A stretch of DNA of 24,449 nt from DASTPP01 sp035762175 (lineage in GTDB: Bacteria; Myxococcota_A; Polyangia; Polyangiales; Polyangiaceae), in NCBI GenBank assembly GCA_035762175.1, contig DASTPP010000023.1:1-24449 (forward strand), read 5' to 3'. A model generated the notes under the pieces. It ran no database searches, was not told where the DNA came from, and saw only the letters and a list, made by a program, of their open reading frames with translations. The position numbers and the translations under genes were made by a program. This document shows positions 1-6,596 of this stretch, piece by piece. Position 1 is the first letter of the stretch, and every line of letters begins with the position of its first letter.

Positions 1-16
1 GCCGCGGCGCCGCGGC
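1..16. repeat. 16-bp perfect GC palindrome
   Basis: Bases 1-16 read the same on both strands (gccgcggc/gccgcggc). The sequence is entirely G and C, so a chance origin in this composition is possible. It lies beyond the 3' end of the leftward small membrane protein gene. Confidence 0.4.
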
Positions 17-69
17 CGGGCCGCGCAGGTGCGGGCGCGGGGCCGCGCCCGGGACGCAGCGGGCGGGCT

Positions 70-101
70 TGAGCGGGCGCGGGCGTGAGCGGGCGCGGGC
101 G
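70..101. repeat. 16-bp perfect tandem duplication
   Basis: The unit tgagcgggcgcgggcg occurs at 70-85 and again at 86-101 without mismatch. The repeat sits in the non-coding stretch 1-165. Nothing in that stretch looks like a gene apart from GC-driven shadow frames. Confidence 0.7.
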
Positions 102-130
102 CGACCGGGCGGCGGGCGTCGCGCTCACGC
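83..130 (-). terminator. Possible hairpin downstream of the small membrane protein gene
   Basis: gcgtgagcg at 83-91 is the exact reverse complement of cgctcacgc at 122-130, giving a 9-bp stem with a 30-base loop. It starts about 35 bases past the stop of the leftward gene at 166. There is no T tract, so intrinsic termination is uncertain; the arms overlap the tandem duplication at 70-101. Confidence 0.25.
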
Positions 131-165
131 GCCCGGGGCGCGATCGGGCCGCCGCGGCGGCGCGC

Positions 166-540
166 TCAGGCGCCGGCGGGCGAGGCGAGCAGCAGGCCGG
201 TCATGAGCGCCGCGACGGCGACGCTGGCGAGGAAGACGCCGAAGCCGCGGCGGCGGACGGCGGTGACGCCCTCGCGGCAGGCGATGGGCTGGCGGCCGCA
301 GGAGGCGAGGCGGGAGGCGCCGAGGGCGGCGAAGGCGCAGGTGCGAAAGAGGCTCGAGAGCACGCCGTAGGCGGCGAGCCAGAAGGGCACGAAGAGGAGC
401 GCGCGCGGAAACGTGCTAGCCCCAGTCTCGAGTAGAATGGTCGACAGGCCCAGGGCCACGAGCGACATGGCCACGCCGAAGCGCAACATGCGGCTCTGCA
501 CCACTTCGTCGAGGTTGCTGGCTTGGTAGGGCACCGCCAT
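166..540 (-). CDS. Small three-helix membrane protein of unknown function
   Basis: A 124-residue protein from ATG at 540, ending in TGA at 166-168. A second in-frame ATG at 549 would add only three residues. Three hydrophobic stretches are visible: about residues 21-37 (FGVAMSLVALGLSTILL), 46-64 (ALLFVPFWLAAYGVLSSLF) and 99-119 (GFGVFLASVAVAALMTGLLL). Between the second and third lie three cysteines (RTCAF, ASCGR, IACRE) and a short basic loop (VRRRG), suggesting a small redox- or metal-sensitive loop. I do not recognise the family. It is divergent from the transporter gene, with about 100 bp between starts, so the two may share a control region. The long open frame continuing leftward from 3432 into this gene is a GC artefact; only this last part has membrane-protein composition. 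Confidence 0.7.
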   Translation of the reverse strand: MAVPYQASNLDEVVQSRMLRFGVAMSLVALGLSTILLETGASTFPRALLFVPFWLAAYGVLSSLFRTCAFAALGASRLASCGRQPIACREGVTAVRRRGFGVFLASVAVAALMTGLLLASPAGA

Positions 541-636
541 GGCCCCCATTCTAGCGCGTCCGGGGCCGGTGCGCCCGCCCCTGCCGGGGGGGGGCCGGGC
601 GGGGGGCGGGCGGCGGCCCTGCGGGGGCTGGTCGAC

Positions 637-3339
637 GTGCGGGCGGGCGAGGGCTTTCAGCTCGTCGCGGCCGCGGGCACGTACTTTCTGCTCATCGCGG
701 GGCACACGCTGCTCGAGACCGCGCGCGACGCGCTCTTTCTGAGCCGGCTGCCGCCCCGCTCGCTCGGGCTCGTGTACGCGGCGCTGGCGCTCGCCTCGCT
801 GCCGGTGGCGGTGGCGGGCGACCGCTTCGCGCGGCGCTTCGGGCGCAAGAGCGCGCTCGTGGTGCTCTTGCTCGGGGCGGCGTACGGCACGATCGTGCTG
901 TCGCAGCGGGCCATGGGGCCGGCGGTGGTCTTCGGGGTCTACCTCTGGAGCGGGCTGCTCGGCACGGTGCTGGCGGCGCAGTTCTGGCTGCTGACCGACC
1001 AGGTGTTCACGGTGGCGCAGGGCTCGCGCCTCTTCGGGCCGATCGCGGCGGGGGGGCTGCTCGGGGCGGTGGCGGGCGCGGGCGGGGCGGTGCTGCTCTT
1101 GCGGCGGGTGCCGGTGACGGGGCTCTTGCCGGCGGCGGCGTTCTGCTTTCTGGCGACCGCGGCGGCCGTCACGTACGTGCCGGCCGAGGCGGCCGAGGCG
1201 GGCGGCCCGGGGCCGGGGCCGGGGCCCCCGAGCCTGCGGCGGCGGCCGGCGGCGGGGCCGGCCTTCCCGGGGCTCTTCCGGCAGTACCCGTACCTCTACC
1301 GGGTCACGGCGCTGGTGGCGGCGGCGACGGCGGCGGCGCTGGTGGCCGACTACCTGCTCAAGGCGACGGCGGCGCGGGCGGCGCCGGGCGAGGCGCTCGG
1401 GCCCTTCTTCGCCCGGTACTACGCCGTCCTGAACGCGGCGGCCTTCGTCGTGCAGATCGCGGCCGCGGGGCGCGCGGTGCGGCGGCTCGGCGTCGTCGCC
1501 GCGCTCGGGGTGCTGCCGGGGCTCTTGCTGGCCGGCTCGCTCTGGGGGGCGCTGACGGGCTCGTTCCGGGCGGCGCTCGCCAACCGCGGCGTCGACGGCG
1601 TCTTGCGCCACTCGCTGCACCGGGTGGCGACCGAGCTGCTGTGGATGCCCCTGCCCGGCCCGGTGCGCGACGCGGCCAAGTCGCTCGTCGACACCTTCGT
1701 CGTGCGCGCGGTGCAGGCGCTGACGGCGGGGGCGCTCTTCGCCGCGGCGGCGTACGGCTTCGGCTCGCAGCGGGCGCTGTCGGCGGCGCTGGCGGTGCTG
1801 GCGGGGGCGTGGCTCCTGGCGGCGGCGGGGCTGCGCGGGCCCTACCTCGGCATGTTCCGGCGGGCGCTCGAGGGGGGCGGGGGGGCGCTGTCGGCGGGCC
1901 CGGCCGAGCTCGATCTGAGCTCGGCCGAGGTGCTGGTCGAGGCGCTGGCGAGCGCCGAGCCGGCGCGGGCGCTCGCGGCGATCGACGTGCTCGAAGAGCG
2001 GGGGCGGGGGCGGCTGATCCCCGCGCTCGTGCTCTACCACGACGAAGATGCGGTGTTGCGGCGGGCGCTCGAGGTCTTCGCCGGCTCGGGCCGGCGCGAC
2101 TGGCAGCCGCTCGCGCGGAGGCTGCTCGCCCGCGGCAGCGAGCCGGTGCGGGTGGCGGCCGCGCACGCGCTCTTCGCCTCGGGCGAGCTCGAGGCGCTGC
2201 GCCCGGCGCTCTCGGACGCGAGCGCGGCGGTGCGGGCGCACGCGGCCCTCTTGCTCAGCTCGCGCGGCGAGGGGGGCGGGCCCGAGGGGCTGGGCGAGCT
2301 GCTCTCGCTCGGGGGCGAGGCGGGGCTGGTGGGGCGGCTCGCGCTGCTCGACGCCATCGCGCTCTCGGGCGACGCGCGCTGGTCGGGGGTGCTCTCGACG
2401 CTGCTGCGCGACGAGGACGGGCGGGTGGTGGCGCAGGCGGCGCGGGCGATGGCGCGGGTGGGCGACGCGCGCTTCGTCGCCGACCTCCTGCCGCGGCTGG
2501 CGGTGCGCGACGGGCGCGACGCGGTGCGCGACGCGCTCGCGCAGCTCGGGCGGCCGGCGCTCGAGGCGCTCGAGCGCGCGGTGCACGACCCGGCGACGCC
2601 GCCGCGGGTGCGGCTGCACATCCCGCGCACCATCGCGCGCTTCGGCACGCAGCGCGCGGCCGACTTCCTGGCCGGGCTCCTGCCGCTCGAGGGGTTCACG
2701 CCCTTCCACTACAAGACGGTGCTCGGGCTCGAGCGGCTGGCGCGCTCGCGCGAGGTGAGCGTCAGCGCCGCGGCCGTCGCGGCCGAGCTGTCGCGGGCGC
2801 TCGTCGAGCACCTGCGCTCGCTCGGGCTGCTCGCGGCGCTCGAGCGGGGGCAGCGCGACGAGCCGCGGCGCGCCCGGCCCGGCGGGCGGCTGCTCGCGAA
2901 CCTGCTCGAAGACCACGCCGAGCACGCGCGCAACGTGGCGCTGCACCTTCTGCACGTGGCGCACCCGGGCGAGGACATGAACCGGCTCGGGCGCGCGCTG
3001 GCGAGCGCCGACCGGCGCGTGCGGGCGAACGCGCGCGAGTTCTTGTCGCTCCTGACGCTGGGCGAGCGGGGGCCGCTCGCGACGCGCAACCGCGACATGC
3101 TGCTGATCGTCGTCGAGGACCTGCCCCGCGACGAGCGCGCGGCGCGCGCCGCGCCCCTCTTGCCCGAGCCCGCGCCGGCGGGCTACGACGCGGCGCTCGC
3201 GCTGCTCGCCCGCGACCGGCACGAGGCGATCGCCTCGCTCGCGCTCTACCACGCCGCCGAGATCGGCGCGGCCCCCCCGCCGGGCGCGCCGGCCCCCGCG
3301 CGGCCGGCGCCCTTGACGCCGGCGGCGCTCCGCACCTAA
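637..3339 (+). CDS. NTT/TLC-like (ATP/ADP-antiporter-type) membrane transporter fused to HEAT repeats
   Basis: About 900 residues from GTG at 637; the open frame extends to a TTG at 523, but the first 38 residues are Gly/Ala/Pro low complexity overlapping the divergent gene, so I prefer 637. Residues 1-405 form a polytopic membrane domain with 10-12 hydrophobic segments. It carries motifs typical of NTT/TLC-like transporters: HTLLETARDALFLSRL near the N-terminus and ELLWMPLPG followed by AAKSLVDTFVVRA at about 330-355. Known NTT proteins exchange ATP/ADP or other nucleotides, but many bacterial relatives are uncharacterised. From about residue 430 to 880 the protein becomes short amphipathic helix pairs of HEAT/Armadillo type (for example residues around LRRALEVFAGSG, VRVAAAHALFASGE, VVAQAARAMARVGD), probably a cytoplasmic scaffold. 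The stop TAA is 10 nt before the GTG of the cNMP-fold gene, so the pair is surely co-transcribed. The substrate is not inferable. Confidence 0.85.
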   Translation: MRAGEGFQLVAAAGTYFLLIAGHTLLETARDALFLSRLPPRSLGLVYAALALASLPVAVAGDRFARRFGRKSALVVLLLGAAYGTIVLSQRAMGPAVVFGVYLWSGLLGTVLAAQFWLLTDQVFTVAQGSRLFGPIAAGGLLGAVAGAGGAVLLLRRVPVTGLLPAAAFCFLATAAAVTYVPAEAAEAGGPGPGPGPPSLRRRPAAGPAFPGLFRQYPYLYRVTALVAAATAAALVADYLLKATAARAAPGEALGPFFARYYAVLNAAAFVVQIAAAGRAVRRLGVVAALGVLPGLLLAGSLWGALTGSFRAALANRGVDGVLRHSLHRVATELLWMPLPGPVRDAAKSLVDTFVVRAVQALTAGALFAAAAYGFGSQRALSAALAVLAGAWLLAAAGLRGPYLGMFRRALEGGGGALSAGPAELDLSSAEVLVEALASAEPARALAAIDVLEERGRGRLIPALVLYHDEDAVLRRALEVFAGSGRRDWQPLARRLLARGSEPVRVAAAHALFASGELEALRPALSDASAAVRAHAALLLSSRGEGGGPEGLGELLSLGGEAGLVGRLALLDAIALSGDARWSGVLSTLLRDEDGRVVAQAARAMARVGDARFVADLLPRLAVRDGRDAVRDALAQLGRPALEALERAVHDPATPPRVRLHIPRTIARFGTQRAADFLAGLLPLEGFTPFHYKTVLGLERLARSREVSVSAAAVAAELSRALVEHLRSLGLLAALERGQRDEPRRARPGGRLLANLLEDHAEHARNVALHLLHVAHPGEDMNRLGRALASADRRVRANAREFLSLLTLGERGPLATRNRDMLLIVVEDLPRDERAARAAPLLPEPAPAGYDAALALLARDRHEAIASLALYHAAEIGAAPPPGAPAPARPAPLTPAALRT

Positions 3340-3349
3340 GGCGCGCCCG

Positions 3350-4306
3350 GTGGACGGCTTCGCCGGGGCCCCCGCGCGCATCGCCCGCGAGCTCGTCCTG
3401 CGCTCGCTGCTGATGGCGCGCCTGCCGGCCAAGAGCGACGACCCGCGGCTGGCCGCGCGCCTCGCCGACGCCGTCGACGAGCTCTGGGCGCGCGCCGGCG
3501 AGGCGATCTACGGCCCGGGCGACACGTCGGAGCACGCCTTCGTCGTCGCCGAGGGCCGGGTGCGGCTCGAGGCCGAGGGGCGGCGCTTCGCCCTCGGCCC
3601 GGGCGAGCCCTTCGGCATGCTCGAGGCCATGCGGCGCCAGCCCCGGGTCGGCCGCGCGCTCGCCGAGGCCGACGCGCACCTCATCCGGATGCGGGTCGAC
3701 GACTGGCTCGAGCTGCTCGAAGACAACTTCACCTACGCCCGCGACACCATCGTCGCCGCGGCGCGCTTCGCCCACGAGCTGATGCTCGCGGCGGGCGCGG
3801 CGGGCGCGCCCCCGCCCGCGCCCCCCCCCCCCGCCGGCGGCGGCGCGGGCACGCTGCGGCCCGGCGCGGCGCTCGACGACGTCGAGCGCGCCCTCGCCCT
3901 GCGCGCGGTGCCGGCGCTGAGCCGGGCGAGCGTGCAAGCCCTGATGGACCTCGCCCGCCTCGCCTCCGACCTGAGCGTGGCGCCGGGCGCGCTCGTCTTC
4001 GGCGGGGGGCGCCAGCGCCACCTCTTCGTCGTCGCCCGGGGGCTCGTCCGCACGCGGCGGCCGGGGGCCCCGCCCTTCGAGGCCGACTTCGGCCCGGGCA
4101 CGATCGTCGGCGGCCTCGGCGCCCTCGGCGGGCACGAAGAGCGGCTCGAGGCGCGCGCGGTCGAGCCGAGCGTGCTCGTCAGCTTCGAGCGCGAAGATTA
4201 TTTCGACCTAATGGAGGACCATTTTGATATGGTCCGGTCCGCCCTGACGGCCCTCATCGATGAGCGCGAGCGCCTCTTGTCGGTCGAAGTATCGGCAGCG
4301 CCCTAG
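3350..4306 (+). CDS. Protein with two cyclic-nucleotide-binding-like (Crp/cNMP) domains
   Basis: 318 residues from GTG at 3350, 10 nt after the transporter-HEAT gene. There are two cNMP-type beta-roll domains. Domain 1 spans about residues 45-130 (GEAIYGPGDTSEHAFVVAEG, then FALGPGEPFGMLEAM and GRALAEADAHLIRM). Domain 2 spans about 195-310 (APGALVFGGG, HLFVVARGLVRT, FGPGTIVGGLGALGG). Both end in a similar segment (LLEDNFTYARDTI and LMEDHFDMVRSAL), which points to internal duplication. A Pro/Ala/Gly linker (about 150-168) separates them and contains a 12-C run. No helix-turn-helix follows, so this is not a Crp-type regulator. The phosphate-binding Arg of classical cNMP sites is at best partly preserved, so ligand binding is unproven. 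In related proteins, as I recall, HEAT and cNMP domains can be fused to the transporter; here the cNMP part is a separate coupled gene, probably its cytoplasmic partner. Confidence 0.8.
   Translation: MDGFAGAPARIARELVLRSLLMARLPAKSDDPRLAARLADAVDELWARAGEAIYGPGDTSEHAFVVAEGRVRLEAEGRRFALGPGEPFGMLEAMRRQPRVGRALAEADAHLIRMRVDDWLELLEDNFTYARDTIVAAARFAHELMLAAGAAGAPPPAPPPPAGGGAGTLRPGAALDDVERALALRAVPALSRASVQALMDLARLASDLSVAPGALVFGGGRQRHLFVVARGLVRTRRPGAPPFEADFGPGTIVGGLGALGGHEERLEARAVEPSVLVSFEREDYFDLMEDHFDMVRSALTALIDERERLLSVEVSAAP
3821..3832 (+). repeat. Twelve-C homopolymer inside the cNMP-protein linker
   Basis: Twelve consecutive C bases encode part of the Pro-rich linker between the two cNMP domains. Loss of one C shifts translation to a frame that stops at 3918-3920 (TGA), removing domain 2. 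The tract is a candidate slippage site and also a place where sequencing errors gather. Confidence 0.8.
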
Positions 4307-5474
4307 CCCTGCGCCTCGCGCGAAGCGAGGCGCACGGGGCGGGCCGGGCATCGGGCCCGCCCCGGGTGTCGGCGCGGGCCGACGCCCCCGGGCGACGACG
4401 GCCGCGCTCGGGCTCTGCTCGCTGCTGTTCGGCGCCCCGGGGGCCGCGCGCGCGCAAGGGGCGCCGACGCCCCCGCCCGACCAGGCGACGCCCGCGTCGA
4501 CCAGCGCCCCGCGCCCGCCCGCGCCGCCCTCGCCGGCCCCCGGCGCGCCGGCCGAGCACGCGCCGCCGGCCACCGCGACGCGCCCCGAGCCGAACCCCAC
4601 CGGCTCCTTCGGCCGGGTGCCGAACACGGCCCGGCTCTCGACGGCGGCCATGAGCCGCGGCAAGGGCCCCCCCATCGCGTGGGACCCGCGCTGGCCCACC
4701 TTCCAGACCTTCGAGTACTACCTCGCCGGCGCCGGCGTCGCGCTCTCGGTGGCCGCGCAGGTCGCCCGGCCCCGCGCCGCGCACTGGCGCGGCGGCATCC
4801 TGTTCGACGAGGCGGTGCGCGACGCGGTGCGGCCCGGCGCCTACTACGGGCGGCAGACCGCCGAAGACGCGAGCGACGTGCTCGTCTCGCTGGTCATCTC
4901 GTACCCCTTCGTCATCGACGCGCTCGGGGTGGCCTGGTGGTACCGCGGCAGCGACAAGGTGGCGGCGCAGATGGCGCTCATCAACGCCGAGACCATCGCC
5001 ATCTCGACGGGGCTGCACGGCCTGACGACCGTGATCGGCAGCCGCGAGCGGCCCTACGGGCGCACCTGCGGCGGCGATCTCGACGCGCTCTCGGTCGACT
5101 GCACCGCCAGCAACCGCTACCGCAGCTACCTGAGCGGCCACACCTCGACGGCCTTCACCGGGGCGGCGCTCACCTGCATGCACCACGCCTACCTGCCGCT
5201 CTACGGCGGCGGCACGCCCGACGCGGTCGTGTGCGCGAGCGGCCTGGTGCTCGCGGGCCTGACGGGCTTCTTCCGCATCATGGGCGACCGGCACTACGCG
5301 ACCGACGTGCTGAGCGGCGCGGCGCTCGGCACCGCGACGGGCCTGCTGGTGCCCTACCTCTTGCACTACCGCGGCGGCGCCTCGCCGCCGGCCGACGAGA
5401 AGGCCCGGGCGTCGCTGCGCCTCTACCCGATCGCGACGCCGACCACGCTCGGGCTGGGGGGCTCGTTCCGGTGA
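4260..5474 (+). CDS. PAP2-family phosphatase with N-terminal signal sequence
   Basis: 404 residues from ATG at 4260, overlapping the end of the cNMP gene by 47 nt. No other ATG, GTG or TTG precedes the hydrophobic signal (ATTAALGLCSLLF, then ARAQG), so either the start is this ATG with a long basic N-region or the frame is disturbed. A Pro/Ala-rich stretch of about 70 residues follows, then a PAP2 (type 2 phosphatidic acid phosphatase) core with about six membrane helices. The three catalytic motifs are visible: SRERPYG (phosphate-binding Arg, about residue 264), LSGHTST (His) and RIMGDRHYATDV (nucleophile-type His with Asp). The family removes phosphate from lipid phosphates, undecaprenyl-PP or lipid A, with the active site on the periplasmic side. 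The substrate here is unknown. The stop overlaps the next start as GTGA, so the downstream barrel gene is coupled. Confidence 0.85.
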   Translation: MSASASCRSKYRQRPSPAPRAKRGARGGPGIGPAPGVGAGRRPRATTAALGLCSLLFGAPGAARAQGAPTPPPDQATPASTSAPRPPAPPSPAPGAPAEHAPPATATRPEPNPTGSFGRVPNTARLSTAAMSRGKGPPIAWDPRWPTFQTFEYYLAGAGVALSVAAQVARPRAAHWRGGILFDEAVRDAVRPGAYYGRQTAEDASDVLVSLVISYPFVIDALGVAWWYRGSDKVAAQMALINAETIAISTGLHGLTTVIGSRERPYGRTCGGDLDALSVDCTASNRYRSYLSGHTSTAFTGAALTCMHHAYLPLYGGGTPDAVVCASGLVLAGLTGFFRIMGDRHYATDVLSGAALGTATGLLVPYLLHYRGGASPPADEKARASLRLYPIATPTTLGLGGSFR

Positions 5475-6541
5475 GGCGCCCGGCGCAGGCCCCCCGCCGC
5501 GCGGCCGCGCTCGCCGCGCTCGCCGCGCTCGCGCTCGGGCCGCGGGCCGCGCGCGCGCAAGACCCGAACGCGCCGGCCCTGCCGCCGACGCCCGCGATGC
5601 CGACGACGGGCCTCGAGCTGTCGCACCGGCACCAGACCTTCTGGCAAGACACCAAGACGCGCCCCTTCGTCGCCGCGCGCGTCGACCTCGGCTACGTCTA
5701 CTTCCGGCCCCTGCTCGCCGCCGGCTACGGGCGCCCCTACTGGCGCTGGTTCGGCGTCGAGGCCTCGCCCATCGTCTCGGGCATCGGCTTCGCCGGCTAC
5801 TCGGGCCTGCGCGCCGCGCTGCCGCGGCTCGAGCTGCGCACGGGCGCGCGCTACTTTCTGCCCTTTCGCCGGTCGTTCCTCTTCCCGCAAGAGAGCTACA
5901 CCCAGCTCGACGCCGAGTCGCGCATCGGGGCCAAGTCGCGCTACTGGTCGCTCGAGGCCGAGGCGGCGAGCAACATTCGCGTCGGCCTCGGCGACGTCGT
6001 GCTGCTCGGCACGGTGCACCACCTGCTCGAGGTCAACGAGGGCTACCACGTCTTCGACGAGACCCTGCGGGTGGTGGCCGAGCCGCCCTGGGTCTGGCGC
6101 CTGCGGCTCGGCTACGCCATCCCCTTGACCAACGACCGGCTCTTCCGCATCGCGCCCGTCGGCGAGGTCATTGGCGTCCCCGGCCGCGACGCGCTCATCG
6201 GGCGCGGCGGCATCGTCGCGAGCGCCACCTTCAGCGACTTCATCGACGTCTTCGCCACCTTCGTGCCCGTCATCTTCAGCCCCGACCGGCTCGGCCTGGC
6301 GGGCGCCGACTTCGCCCAGATCGGCATCCGGTACCGCTGGGCGAGCGGCACGGGCGAGCCGACGGCGGGCCCGGGCGAGACCCTGTCCGGCCGCACCTCG
6401 TCGCGCCCGGCCGCGCCGCCCCCGGCCGCCGCGCCGGCTTCGGGCCCGGCCCCACGGCCGGGGGCGGGCGCCGGGCCTGAGGCTCTGCCGACCGCCCCGG
6501 TGGGCCCCCGGGCCGGGCCCGAAGGCGGCGCGCGGCCTTGA
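5471..6541 (+). CDS. Outer-membrane beta-barrel protein
   Basis: 356 residues from GTG at 5471, whose GTGA overlaps the PAP2 stop. The signal peptide is clear: a basic RRPAQAPRR start, an AALAALAALAL core and cleavage after ARA (about residue 29) before QDPN. The mature part alternates aromatic and polar residues with many Tyr, Trp and Gly (for example VDLGYVYFRPLLAAGYGRPY and LRLGYAIPL), typical of a transmembrane beta-barrel. The likely last strand is FAQIGIRYRW at about residue 290. After it comes an unusual tail of about 60 Pro/Ala/Gly residues, so the barrel does not end with the C-terminal aromatic signal normally used by the BAM machinery. Coupling to a PAP2 enzyme suggests a joint role in envelope lipid handling, but no family could be named. 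Confidence 0.8.
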   Translation: MRRPAQAPRRAAALAALAALALGPRAARAQDPNAPALPPTPAMPTTGLELSHRHQTFWQDTKTRPFVAARVDLGYVYFRPLLAAGYGRPYWRWFGVEASPIVSGIGFAGYSGLRAALPRLELRTGARYFLPFRRSFLFPQESYTQLDAESRIGAKSRYWSLEAEAASNIRVGLGDVVLLGTVHHLLEVNEGYHVFDETLRVVAEPPWVWRLRLGYAIPLTNDRLFRIAPVGEVIGVPGRDALIGRGGIVASATFSDFIDVFATFVPVIFSPDRLGLAGADFAQIGIRYRWASGTGEPTAGPGETLSGRTSSRPAAPPPAAAPASGPAPRPGAGAGPEALPTAPVGPRAGPEGGARP

Positions 6542-6565
6542 GGACGGTGCGGTCGGTGTTACGTT
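6538..6565 (+). promoter_or_regulatory. Weak promoter candidate for yceD-rpmF
   Basis: The 55-nt gap before yceD holds one of the few less GC-rich patches nearby. TTGAGG (6538-6543) and TACGTT (6560-6565) are 16 bp apart and loosely match a sigma-70-type pair. This is a guess from composition and spacing only. Confidence 0.2.
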
Positions 6566-6596
6566 GCAAGGCCCCGCCGAGCGCGGGCCCCCCGCG

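Noticed and set aside
523..636. Upstream TTG start for the transporter
   Set aside because: Adds 38 Gly/Pro/Ala residues, overlaps the divergent gene and has no ribosome site; GTG 637 starts right at the conserved sequence.
166..3432. 1088-codon open frame antisense to the transporter-HEAT gene
   Set aside because: It is rich in Arg, Pro and Gln without any domain. The sense strand has membrane and HEAT patterns. Only its last part (166-540) is a real gene.
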